Assembly: GCF_000204645.1 (NCBI RefSeq)
Contig: NC_015422.1
Coordinates: 310,001-374,000 of the forward strand
Source of the DNA: Alicycliphilus denitrificans K601
GTDB taxonomy: Bacteria; Pseudomonadota; Gammaproteobacteria; Burkholderiales; Burkholderiaceae_C
Direction: 5' to 3'
DNA: 64,000 bases
In this document: positions 15,843 through 23,840 of the stretch, piece by piece
Layout: every line of letters begins with the position of its first letter
Numbering within the stretch: the first letter of the stretch is position 1
Made by a program: the position numbers and the translations under genes
The notes under the pieces: model-generated
Told to the model about the DNA's origin: nothing
Seen by the model: the letters and a program-made list of their open reading frames with translations, nothing else
Database searches by the model: none

Positions 15843-16760
15843 ATGTTTCTGCTGCAAGCCCCCGAAGTTCGCGAACTGGAGCTGTTCACCTCCATGCCCG
15901 AGCCGCTGCGCCGCCGCCAGCGCAGCGCCTGGGCCGACGCCAACCGCGGCGGCGCGGTGACGGACTCGTTCCTCGAAGGCCCGGTGTTCGACGACGCCGG
16001 CAACCTCTACGTCACCGACATCCCCTGGGGCCGCATCCTGCGCATCGACGCGCAGGGCGCCTGGACCCTGGTGGCCGAGTACGACGGCGAGCCCAACGGC
16101 ATGAAGTTCCTGGATGCCGGCACGCTGCTCATCACCGACTACAAGAACGGCCTGATGCGCCTGGACGTGGCGAGCGGCAAGGTCACGCCCTACCTGGAGC
16201 GGCGCAACAGCGAGCGCTTCAAGGGCGTGAACGACCTGATCTTCGACAGCGCCGGCAACCTGTACTTCACCGACCAGGGACAGAGCGGCCTGCACGACCC
16301 CAGCGGGCGCCTGTACCGCCTGCGGCCCAGCGGCCAGCTGGACCTGCTGCTCGCCAACGTGCCCAGCCCCAACGGCGTGGCGCTGTCGCCCGACGAGCGC
16401 GTGCTGTACCTGGCCGTCACGCGCGGCAACTGCGTGTGGCGCGTGCCCCTGCTGCCCGACGGCAGCGTGGCCAAGGTGGGCCAGTTTTTCACCTCCCACG
16501 GCCCCAGCGGCCCGGACGGCCTGGCGGTGGACGCCGAGGGCCGCGTGCTCGTCGCCAACCCGGGCCTGGGCTACGTCTGGGTGCTCAACGGCCGCGCCGA
16601 GCCGGTGCTGGTGCTGCGCGGCGCGCCGGGCAGCTCCACCACCAACCTGGCCTTCGGTGGGGAGGGGCGGCGCCAGCTTTACGTGACCGACTCCACGCAC
16701 GGGCGCATCCTGCGCGCGGCGCTGGACGCGCCGGGGCTGGCGCTGCACCGGCCCCGCTGA
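15843..16760 (+). CDS. SMP-30/gluconolactonase/LRE family protein
   Basis: A six-bladed beta-propeller lactonase of 305 residues. Probable metal ligands are Glu in FLEGPVFD, Asn in GVNDLIFD, Asn in PSPNGVAL and Asp in GPDGLAVD, as in gluconolactonases. It opens a sugar-acid or related lactone to the hydroxyacid. No signal peptide is apparent, so it is probably cytoplasmic. It starts 12 bases after the amidohydrolase gene with an AAGGACTCCCCC leader, so the pair are likely consecutive steps or act on stereoisomeric lactones. Confidence 0.85.
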   Translation: MFLLQAPEVRELELFTSMPEPLRRRQRSAWADANRGGAVTDSFLEGPVFDDAGNLYVTDIPWGRILRIDAQGAWTLVAEYDGEPNGMKFLDAGTLLITDYKNGLMRLDVASGKVTPYLERRNSERFKGVNDLIFDSAGNLYFTDQGQSGLHDPSGRLYRLRPSGQLDLLLANVPSPNGVALSPDERVLYLAVTRGNCVWRVPLLPDGSVAKVGQFFTSHGPSGPDGLAVDAEGRVLVANPGLGYVWVLNGRAEPVLVLRGAPGSSTTNLAFGGEGRRQLYVTDSTHGRILRAALDAPGLALHRPR

Positions 16761-16771
16761 ACCATGGCGCG

Positions 16772-17755
16772 CTAATTGATCACCGCGCCGGACTGGCGGG
16801 CGATGCCTTGCCACTTGGCCGACTCGGCCTGCATGAAGGCCTCGAATGCCGCGGGCGTGTTGGAAACGACTTCGCTGCCAAGGTCGATCAGCCGCGCGCG
16901 CAGGTCGGGCTGGTCCACCACCGCGCGGATGTCCCGGCTGATGCGCTCGCGCAGGCCCTTGGGCAGCGATGCGGGCGCGAGCACGCCGAACCAGGTGGCG
17001 GCCTCGAAGTTCGGGAGCCCCGCCTCGGCGAACGTGGGAATGGCGGGCACCTTCTCGATGCGGCTGCCGTTGGCCAGCGCAATGGCCTTGAGCTTGCCCG
17101 AGGCGATGTGCGGCAGCACCACGGTGAGTGTGGCGAACATCGCGTCCACCGAACCGCCCAGCAGGTCGGTGATGGCCGGCGCGTCGCCCTTGTAGGGCAC
17201 GTGCACCATGCGCGTTTTCATCGCGGCGTTGAACATCTCGCCCGTGAGGTGCTGGGCCGTGCCGTTGCCGGGCGAGGCGTAGGCCGCCTTGTCCGGGTTG
17301 GCGCGCACGTAGCGGGTGAACTCGTCGAGCGTCGAGACGTCCAGGCTGGGCCGCACGACGAGCACCAGCGGCACCTTGGCGACCAGCGTGAGCGCGGCGA
17401 AGCTCGCCAGCGGGTCGTAGTCGAGCTTCTTGTACAGGGCAGCGCTGATGGTGTGCGCCGAGGTGGTCATGTAGAGCAGGTGGCCGTCGCCCGGGGCTCG
17501 TGCGACTTGCGCGGCGGCCAGGGTCGTACCGGCGCCGGGCTTGTTGTCGATGACGACCGGTTTGCCCCAGCGCGGGCCCAGCTTGTCGGCCACCGCGCGG
17601 GCCACGATGTCGGTGGCGCCGCCTGCCGCGTAGGGCACGACGAGGTGGACGTTGGTGGAAGGGAACGGCGCTTCCTGGGCGAAGGCCAGGCCGGGCGCGC
17701 ATGCGGCGGCCAGGGCGTAGCGCAGTGCGCCGCGGCGGGTGATGATGGGGTGCAT
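16772..17755 (-). CDS. Bug/TctC-type substrate-binding protein
   Basis: A periplasmic receptor of 327 residues with a twin-arginine-like leader (IITRRGALRYALAAACA, cleavage near LAFAQ). Motifs are NVHLVVPYAAGGATDIVARA, NKPGAGTTLAAAQVA and a distal VVDQPDLRARL helix. It is the last gene of a minus-strand unit with the HIBDH-like dehydrogenase, the aldehyde dehydrogenase and an IclR gene, and is convergent with the SMP-30 gene (11-base gap). Its ligand is probably a substrate of that operon. Confidence 0.9.
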   Translation of the reverse strand: MHPIITRRGALRYALAAACAPGLAFAQEAPFPSTNVHLVVPYAAGGATDIVARAVADKLGPRWGKPVVIDNKPGAGTTLAAAQVARAPGDGHLLYMTTSAHTISAALYKKLDYDPLASFAALTLVAKVPLVLVVRPSLDVSTLDEFTRYVRANPDKAAYASPGNGTAQHLTGEMFNAAMKTRMVHVPYKGDAPAITDLLGGSVDAMFATLTVVLPHIASGKLKAIALANGSRIEKVPAIPTFAEAGLPNFEAATWFGVLAPASLPKGLRERISRDIRAVVDQPDLRARLIDLGSEVVSNTPAAFEAFMQAESAKWQGIARQSGAVIN

Positions 17756-17773
17756 GTCTCTCTCCTGCGCGCT

Positions 17774-18667
17774 TCAGCGCTGGCCGGCGATCAGCCGGCT
17801 GATGACGGGGTGGTACTTCTCGCCCAGGCCGCTGTCGATGGCCTGCTGGAACCAGGCATCGACGACGGCCGCGCCGCGCGCGTCCACGCCCGCGTCGCGC
17901 GCCAGTTGCAGCGCGTACTTCAGATCCTTGCGCGCGTAGAGCACGGAGAACGCGCGCTCGGGGAACTCACCGGGCAGCACGGCCTTCATGCCGTGGTTGC
18001 GCAGCGCGAAGCTGTCGGCCGAGCCCTTCGAGAGCGTGTCGAACAGCACGTTGGGATCGACTCCGGCCTTCTCGCCGATGGCCTTGGCCTCGCTCACGGC
18101 CACCACGGTCTCGAATAGCACCATGTTGTTGAGAATCTTGAGCACCTGGCCGCAGCCCACGGGACCGCACAGCGCGATGTCGGAGGCGAAGGTGGCGATC
18201 AGCGGCTTGACGGCCTCGAACACCTCGGGCGCGGCGCCCACCATCACCGCGAGCGTGCCCGCCTCGGCGGCGGCGCGGGTGCGCGCCACGGGCGCGTCCA
18301 CGAACCGCGCGCCCAGGGCCGCGAATTCGCCGGCCAGCGCGCGCGTGGTGTCCACGGGCGAGGTGCTCAGGTCCACGATGGTCTGGCCCGCGCGGGCCGA
18401 GGCCAGCAGGCCGCCGTCCTGGCGGCACAGCTGCGCGACGACTTCGCCCGAGGGCAGGGAGAGGAAGACGACGTCGGCCGCCTGCATCACGGCCGCGGCG
18501 CTGGGCGCGGCCTGCACGCCGTGCGCGGCCAGGCGCTGCAGCGGGGCGGCGTCGAGGTCGTGCGCGATCACGCGGGCGCCGGTCTTCACCGCGAGGTTGC
18601 GGCAGATGGGTTCGCCCATCACGCCCAGTCCGATGAAGCCGATCACTTGGCTGGTGGTGTTGCTCAT
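17774..18667 (-). CDS. 3-hydroxyisobutyrate dehydrogenase-family oxidoreductase
   Basis: A 297-residue NAD(P)-dependent beta-hydroxyacid dehydrogenase. The N-terminal GFIGLGVMG (10-18) is the dinucleotide motif and catalytic Lys177 sits in GQVLKILNN. The substrate-binding segment is unusual: the common DAPVSGG reads DAPVARTR (125-132), so the substrate is probably not 3-hydroxyisobutyrate or tartronate semialdehyde. It lies 22 bases after the aldehyde dehydrogenase gene in the same unit, so an alcohol-to-aldehyde-to-acid or semialdehyde reduction sequence is plausible. Confidence 0.87.
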   Translation of the reverse strand: MSNTTSQVIGFIGLGVMGEPICRNLAVKTGARVIAHDLDAAPLQRLAAHGVQAAPSAAAVMQAADVVFLSLPSGEVVAQLCRQDGGLLASARAGQTIVDLSTSPVDTTRALAGEFAALGARFVDAPVARTRAAAEAGTLAVMVGAAPEVFEAVKPLIATFASDIALCGPVGCGQVLKILNNMVLFETVVAVSEAKAIGEKAGVDPNVLFDTLSKGSADSFALRNHGMKAVLPGEFPERAFSVLYARKDLKYALQLARDAGVDARGAAVVDAWFQQAIDSGLGEKYHPVISRLIAGQR

Positions 18668-18689
18668 GTGTGGTTTTCCTGTTGGCCGT

Positions 18690-20141
18690 TCATGCCATGC
18701 CGAAATAGATGCCCTTGGGCTGCTGGTACAGCCGCATGCCGGAGGCGCCCTTCTCGCGCCCGATGCCGCTTTCCTTGAAGCCGCCGAAGGGTGTGGAGAT
18801 GGACAGTTGCTTGTAGGTGTTGATCCAGACGGTGCCCGCCTCCAGCGCGCGCGCGACGCGCCAGGCGCGCTGGTAGTCGGCTGTCCAGACGCCCGAGGCG
18901 AGGCCGAAGGCGCTGTCGTTGGCTTGGGCGATGAGGTCTTCCTCGTCGTCGAACGGCAGCACGCAGAGCACTGGGCCGAAGATTTCCTGCTGGGCGATGG
19001 CGGCGCGGTTGTCGATGCCGCCGATCACCGTGGGCAGGTAGTAGGCGCCGCGCGCCAGCGCCGCCGCGCCGGGCCGCGCGCCTCCCGCGAGGATCTGCGC
19101 ACCAGCCGTGCGCGCGTCCGCCACCATGCGCTCGACCTTGTCGCGGTGCGCGAAGGTGGCGAGCGGGCCCATCTCGGCACCGGCCGCATCGGGCAGGTCC
19201 ACGCGCAGCGAGCGGGCGCGCTCCACGAGCTTGCGCACCACCGCATCGTGCACGGAGCGCTGCACGAACAGGCGCGAGCCGGCCACGCACGACTGGCCGC
19301 TGCCCTCGAAGATGCCGTCGGCCACGGCGGCCACGGCGGCGTCGATGTCGGCATCGGCGAAGACGATGTGCGGCGACTTGCCGCCCAGCTCCAGCGCCAC
19401 GGGCATGAGCTTGCGCGCGGCCACCTCGGCGATGCGCCGGCCGCTCTCCGTGCCGCCCGTGAACGACACCATGCGCACCAGCGGGTGCGCGACGAGCGCT
19501 GCGCCCACGTCGTGCCCGGTGCCGGGCAGCACGTTCAGCAGCCCCGGCGGCAGGCCGGCCTCCAGCGCGATGCGGCCCACGGCCAGGCCGGTCGAGGGCG
19601 TGACCTCCGAGGGCTTGAGCACGACCGCGTTGCCCGCTGCCAGCGCGGGGGCGATCTTCTGCGCCTCCATCGTCAGCGGCGAATTCCACGGCGTGATGGC
19701 CGCCACCACGCCATAGGGCTCGTAGGCGGTCATGGAAAGGTAGTTGCCGCGCGCCGGCGTCACCTCGGAGCCCGTGGTCTCGCAGACCGCGCCGTAGTAG
19801 CGGAAGGTGGCGGCGGCGCTCTTGACCTGCTTGACGCATTCGCTCCACACCTTGCCGTTCTCGAGCATCTGCAGGCGCGCGAGGTGGTCGCCGTCGCGCT
19901 CCATGCGGTCGGCGATGCCGAACAGGATGCGCGCGCGCTGCATCGGCAGCATCTGCGTCCAGGCGCCGGCCTTGCAGGCCTGCGCCGCGCTGCGGACGGC
20001 CTCGTCCACGGCGCGCGGCCCTGCGGCGGCCACTTCATGGTTGGTTGCGCCCGTCGCCGGATTGACGGAGACCAGCGGGGCAATGCCGTCCTCGCCCGGC
20101 GCATCCTTCCCCGCGATCAGCATGGGCTTGTGTTCAAGCAT
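18690..20141 (-). CDS. NAD(P)-dependent aldehyde dehydrogenase
   Basis: A 483-residue ALDH with catalytic Glu in LELGGKSPHIVF, nucleophilic Cys in GSGQSCVAG, the EEIFGPVL-like QQEIFGPVL and the C-terminal PFGGFKESGIGREKG. The start at 20141 is preferred to one 33 bases upstream because GAAAGG lies at normal spacing before it. It probably oxidises a semialdehyde in the cytoplasm. It is first of three structural genes after the IclR gene, with a 194-base regulatory gap before it. Specificity cannot be read from the sequence. Confidence 0.9.
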   Translation of the reverse strand: MLEHKPMLIAGKDAPGEDGIAPLVSVNPATGATNHEVAAAGPRAVDEAVRSAAQACKAGAWTQMLPMQRARILFGIADRMERDGDHLARLQMLENGKVWSECVKQVKSAAATFRYYGAVCETTGSEVTPARGNYLSMTAYEPYGVVAAITPWNSPLTMEAQKIAPALAAGNAVVLKPSEVTPSTGLAVGRIALEAGLPPGLLNVLPGTGHDVGAALVAHPLVRMVSFTGGTESGRRIAEVAARKLMPVALELGGKSPHIVFADADIDAAVAAVADGIFEGSGQSCVAGSRLFVQRSVHDAVVRKLVERARSLRVDLPDAAGAEMGPLATFAHRDKVERMVADARTAGAQILAGGARPGAAALARGAYYLPTVIGGIDNRAAIAQQEIFGPVLCVLPFDDEEDLIAQANDSAFGLASGVWTADYQRAWRVARALEAGTVWINTYKQLSISTPFGGFKESGIGREKGASGMRLYQQPKGIYFGMA

Positions 20142-20335
20142 CTGGGACCTTTCTAGTTTCCTCTGACAGAACAAAAATTCTATTTTTGAATTTTCGCGGA
20201 CAAACTCGACGTAAAGGCTTAGTGTTTCTACTGATGGAACTGAAGTTCTGAAAATTGCCGGGCGCTATGGATTGCGCGCGAGGGCGCATCCCGCCTGGCG
20301 CAGCGGTCAGGTGTGCTCCGGGAGGGTGGGGGGAG
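20142..20335 (-). promoter_or_regulatory. Upstream region of the aldehyde dehydrogenase operon with inverted repeats
   Basis: An AT-rich gap between the IclR gene and the aldehyde dehydrogenase gene. Arms AAAATTC (20174-20180) and GAATTTT (20188-20194) form a perfect inverted repeat around a 7-base spacer. A second palindrome GAACTGAAGTTC has perfect 5-base arms (20237-20248). Their position upstream of the first structural gene fits operator function, probably for the adjacent IclR protein. No coding potential is seen. Confidence 0.5.
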
Positions 20336-21121
20336 TCAGGAGGCGCTCGGCCACTTCCCGCCCAGGCTGTGCGTGGCGCGCTGGGCCGCGGCCAGGACGA
20401 GGGTCTTCATGCGCTGCACCGCGAGCTCGGAAAACCGCTCCAGCGGCCCCGACACCGAAATCGCGCCGAGCAGCGAGGCCGAAGGGCCGAAAACCGGCGC
20501 CGCGATGGCGCCGCAGAGGGGATCGCGCTCGCCGAACGATGTGAAGACGAGATCGCCAGCGGCCGCGGTCTGCGCCTGCGAGCCCTGCTCCAGGGTGGTG
20601 ATCACCTTGCCGGCGGCGCCCTTGTGCAGGGGCAGCAGGTCTCCGGTGCGCACGCGATCCAGCGTCGAGTGATTGGAGTCGATGCGCATGAGGCACAGGC
20701 GGTGGCTCTGGTCGTGGCGCACGTGGAACGACGGGCTCTCCGTGCCCTGTTCTACCAGCCACTGCAGGATGGGCTGGATGGCGCCTTGCAGGCCGTGCAC
20801 CTGTTCGAACGAGCGGCCGAACACGAAGGCCAGCGGCCCCAGCGCATACCGCTTGTCCGCGCGGTGGGTGACCAGCCCGGCACGCTCCAGCGAGGCCAGC
20901 AGGCGCAGCAGCGTGCTCTTGTACATCCCGGTGACGTTAGAGAGTTCCGTGAGCGTAAGCGCCTGGGGCGAGTTCGCCAGCGCTGTGGCGATGTGCAGCG
21001 CGCGATCGACCGCGGCGACACCGTCGCTCTTGTCCGAGGGCTCCGTGGAAGTCGGGGCTGGCATGCAGGCTTTGGGTGATGGATGGACGGGCAATTCTAT
21101 CTTGGGCAACAAGATATCCAT
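20336..21121 (-). CDS. IclR family transcriptional regulator
   Basis: A 261-residue regulator with winged-helix DNA-binding domain (about 35-100; LTLTELSNVTGMYKSTLLRLL) and an IclR effector domain containing LPLHKGAAGKVI. The start is uncertain: ATG at 21121 or at 21064 (242 residues); neither has a good ribosome site. It lies upstream of the co-oriented dehydrogenase operon and divergent from the SCP2-like/alpha-beta hydrolase/Liv cluster, so it may control either or both. Confidence 0.85.
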   Translation of the reverse strand: MDILLPKIELPVHPSPKACMPAPTSTEPSDKSDGVAAVDRALHIATALANSPQALTLTELSNVTGMYKSTLLRLLASLERAGLVTHRADKRYALGPLAFVFGRSFEQVHGLQGAIQPILQWLVEQGTESPSFHVRHDQSHRLCLMRIDSNHSTLDRVRTGDLLPLHKGAAGKVITTLEQGSQAQTAAAGDLVFTSFGERDPLCGAIAAPVFGPSASLLGAISVSGPLERFSELAVQRMKTLVLAAAQRATHSLGGKWPSAS

Positions 21122-21336
21122 TTCAGAGGCATGAAGGCGTGGTTGCTTTCCGGGTTAACCCCTATCGGCAATGGGTTGACTGGCAAATGACTTTCTTGAA
21201 AACTGAAAAAGAGAACTTTAATTCTTTTTGGTAGAACATAACAAAGTTAAGGCAGAAGACAACATGAACGTGAAATACACCATGACCGCGGCGCCCCTTC
21301 TGCCGGGGATCGGTTGAACCATCTGGACGCAACGGC
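21122..21336. promoter_or_regulatory. Divergent intergenic region
   Basis: This stretch is markedly richer in A and T than its surroundings, with runs such as AACTTTAATTC and AGAACATAACAAAG (about 21214-21246). AACTTT (21214-21219) and AAAGTT (21243-21248) are reverse complements 23 bases apart. It must hold the promoters of the IclR gene and the 21337 cluster. No convincing sigma-70 pair and no gene were found. Confidence 0.4.
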
Positions 21337-21741
21337 ATGAGCTCACACACCACGCACACATCCCTGGCCGAGCGGTTCGCCTCGCTCGCGCCGCACGTCA
21401 ACGCGAACGCCTGCCTCGTGCATCGGGGCAGGGCGTTGACGGCCGACCTCGTCATCGTCGTCGGAACGGCGCGGTTCCTGCTGCGTATCCACCAGGGCGA
21501 AGTCGTCGAAGTCACGCAGCGGTTCGCGCTGTTCCATCCGTGCGCGCTCTTTGTGCAGGGGACGGCCAAGGCCTGGGAGCGCCTCTGGGAAAAGGTGCCT
21601 CCTCCCGGCTGGCACGACCTGTTCGCCTTGCACAAGCGGGGCGAGATGGTGATCGAGGGGGACACCAGGCTGTTGTTCTCGCATCTGCAGTACCTCAAGG
21701 ACGTGCTGGAAATGCCGCGCCACGTGCCTGCGGACGCTTGA
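21337..21741 (+). CDS. Small SCP2-like protein of unknown function
   Basis: A 134-residue protein without signal peptide or membrane segment. The second half (GTAKAWERLWEKVPPPGWHD, then LFALHKRGEMVIEGD and the LQYLKDVLEMPR ending) resembles SCP2-like lipid-binding domains in pattern. That is recognition only, not an established homology. It precedes an alpha/beta hydrolase gene by 20 bases and begins the cluster that continues into the Liv importer, so it may bind the hydrophobic substrate or product. The ATG at 21337 lacks a strong ribosome site. Confidence 0.65.
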   Translation: MSSHTTHTSLAERFASLAPHVNANACLVHRGRALTADLVIVVGTARFLLRIHQGEVVEVTQRFALFHPCALFVQGTAKAWERLWEKVPPPGWHDLFALHKRGEMVIEGDTRLLFSHLQYLKDVLEMPRHVPADA

Positions 21742-21761
21742 AATCAGCGAGGAGAAACCAG

Positions 21762-22610
21762 ATGAAAGACCGCATTGAGCCCATCGTCGGCCGATACATC
21801 CACGTGGATGTCCTGGGGGAGACATGCCGCATCTATTTCGAGGAATGCGGCCAGGGCATTCCCCTGCTGTGCCTGCACACGGCCGGCTCCGATGGCCGCC
21901 AGTTCCGCCACCTGCTCAACGACGCCGGCGTCACGGACAGGTTTCGCGTTATCGCCTTCGACATGCCCTGGCACGGCAAGTCCTATCCCCCCGTCGGTTT
22001 CCACGAGCGGGACTACGAGCTCACCACCGAGCGCTACGTGGCCACGATCCGCGCGTTCAGCGCCGCGCTGGGGCTGGACAGGCCGGTGGTCATGGGCTGC
22101 TCCATCGGCGGGCGGATCGTGCTGCAGCTGGCGCATGCCCACGGCGCCGAATTCCGGGCGCTCATCGGCCTGGAGAGCGCCGACCATCAGCAGCCCTGGT
22201 ACGACACGAGCTGGCTGAACCGCCCAGACGTGCACGGCGGCGAGGTTTGCGCCGCGCTGGTGTCCGGCCTGATCGCGCCGCAAAGCCCGAGCGAATACCG
22301 CCATGAAACCCTGTGGCAATACAAGCAGAGCGGCCCTGGGATCTTCAAGGGCGACCTGTATTTCTACCGCGTGGATTCCGACCTGCGCGGCAAGCTGGGC
22401 GGCATCGATACGGCCACCACGCCGCTCTACCTGCTGACGGGCGAATACGACTTCTCCTGCAGTCCCGAGGACTCGATCCGTACCGCCGAAACCATTCCCG
22501 GCGCGAAGGTGACCGTCATGAAGGAGCTGGGGCATTTCCCCATGAGTGAGAACCCCGCGCAATTCAGGAAATACATCCTGCCTGTGCTGGACGAGATCGC
22601 GGCCCGCTGA
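21762..22610 (+). CDS. Alpha/beta hydrolase
   Basis: A 282-residue cytoplasmic hydrolase. It has LCLHTAGSDGRQF as oxyanion region, nucleophile elbow GCSIGGR, acid Asp in TGEYDFSCS and catalytic His in ELGHFPMSENP. The start at 21762 follows AGGAGAAACCAG. The family includes esterases, lactonases and C-C hydrolases; the substrate is unknown. It is placed between the SCP2-like gene and the Liv importer, so it probably acts on the imported compound. Confidence 0.86.
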   Translation: MKDRIEPIVGRYIHVDVLGETCRIYFEECGQGIPLLCLHTAGSDGRQFRHLLNDAGVTDRFRVIAFDMPWHGKSYPPVGFHERDYELTTERYVATIRAFSAALGLDRPVVMGCSIGGRIVLQLAHAHGAEFRALIGLESADHQQPWYDTSWLNRPDVHGGEVCAALVSGLIAPQSPSEYRHETLWQYKQSGPGIFKGDLYFYRVDSDLRGKLGGIDTATTPLYLLTGEYDFSCSPEDSIRTAETIPGAKVTVMKELGHFPMSENPAQFRKYILPVLDEIAAR

Positions 22611-22664
22611 GGCGCTCGTCAGCACGCCATTTCCAACTCCCAACCAACCTCCAGGAGACACTCC

Positions 22665-23819
22665 ATGAAAAAGATCCTTGCCGCCTCGCTGCTGTGCGTG
22701 GGCTGCGGCGCATTCGCCCAGGAAGAACTCAAGATCGGCGCCATCGTGACGCTGTCCGGCGCGGGCGCGGCTTGGGGCCAGGCCATGCTGTATGCGGCCG
22801 AACTGGCCGCCGATGACGTGAACGCCAAGGGCGGCCTCGACGTGGGCGGCAGGAAGTACAAGGTCAAGGTCGTCGCCTACGACGACAAGTACCAGGCCGG
22901 CGAGGCCGTCACTGCCGCCAACCGCCTGGTCTTCGAGGACAAGGTCAAGTACGTGATCGGCCCCGTGGGATCGGCTGCGGCGCTGGCCGTGGGGCCCATC
23001 ATGGAGAAGAACAAGGTCGTCATGCTGACCCTGGGCTTCACCGACAAGGCGCTGGCGGCCGACAAACCGTTCAGCTTCCGCCCCAACCTGACGACGATGG
23101 AAACCTCGCAGCCCCAGATCGACTGGATCGTCAAGGCCAAGAACATCAAGAAAGTGGGCGCGCTCTTCCCCAACGACGAGACCGGCCAGCAGATCGCCCA
23201 GGACCTGGAGAAGGCCTACGCCAAGGCCGGCGCGCAGATGAATGCCAAGGAATTCTTCGAGCGCGAGCGTGTGGACATGATGCCCCTGCTCACCCGCATC
23301 ATGGCCAAGGGTGTGGACGCCATCGAGCTCGACGGCAACGCGCCCGGCACAGCCGGCCTCATCGTCAAGCAGGCGCGCGAGCTGGGCTTCAAGGGCCACA
23401 TCATCCGCAGCGGCGGCCCGGCCACCGCCGAGATCGTCAACGTGGCGGGCACGGGCGCGACCAACGGCATGCTGGTCAACACGCCGATCAATCCGGCGAA
23501 TGCGGAGGTCAAGGCCTATGCCGAGCGCTACTTCGGCAAGTACAAGAAGCGCATGAACGGCTTCAGCCCGGCGTTCTACGACGGCACGCGCATGCTGTTC
23601 CAGGCCATGGGCCAGGCGGGCACCGCCACCGACACGGACAAGGTGCGCGTGGCGCTCGAAGGCATCAAGGACTTCAAGGGCATCCTGGGCACCCTGAACT
23701 GGACGGGCAAGGAGGTCTACGGCTCCAACCACCAGATCAGCGCGCCGTTCTACGTCGCGCGCGTGCAGGACGGGCAGGAGGTGGTCGAAAGCACCTGCTC
23801 CCTCTCCGCCTGCAAGTAA
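22665..23819 (+). CDS. ABC transporter substrate-binding protein (Leu/Ile/Val or aromatic-acid type)
   Basis: A periplasmic receptor of 384 residues with a short Sec signal (KKILAASLLCVGCGAFAQ). The mature protein has the two-lobed LivK-type fold, with IGAIVTLSGAGAAWGQ at the start, GPVGSAAALAVGP and NGFSPAFYDGTRMLFQAM near the end. A CCAGGAGACACTCC site precedes the ATG. It heads the complete importer encoded by the next four genes. Aromatic and other carboxylates are often the ligands of such receptors in betaproteobacteria, so amino acids should not be assumed. Confidence 0.92.
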   Translation: MKKILAASLLCVGCGAFAQEELKIGAIVTLSGAGAAWGQAMLYAAELAADDVNAKGGLDVGGRKYKVKVVAYDDKYQAGEAVTAANRLVFEDKVKYVIGPVGSAAALAVGPIMEKNKVVMLTLGFTDKALAADKPFSFRPNLTTMETSQPQIDWIVKAKNIKKVGALFPNDETGQQIAQDLEKAYAKAGAQMNAKEFFERERVDMMPLLTRIMAKGVDAIELDGNAPGTAGLIVKQARELGFKGHIIRSGGPATAEIVNVAGTGATNGMLVNTPINPANAEVKAYAERYFGKYKKRMNGFSPAFYDGTRMLFQAMGQAGTATDTDKVRVALEGIKDFKGILGTLNWTGKEVYGSNHQISAPFYVARVQDGQEVVESTCSLSACK

Positions 23820-23840
23820 GCGCAGGACCTGGGTACCGCC

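Noticed and set aside
8127..16760. The receptor/amidohydrolase region considered as a phage or transposon island
   Set aside because: No integrase, transposase, tRNA-linked attachment site or phage gene is seen, and codon composition looks like the neighbours.
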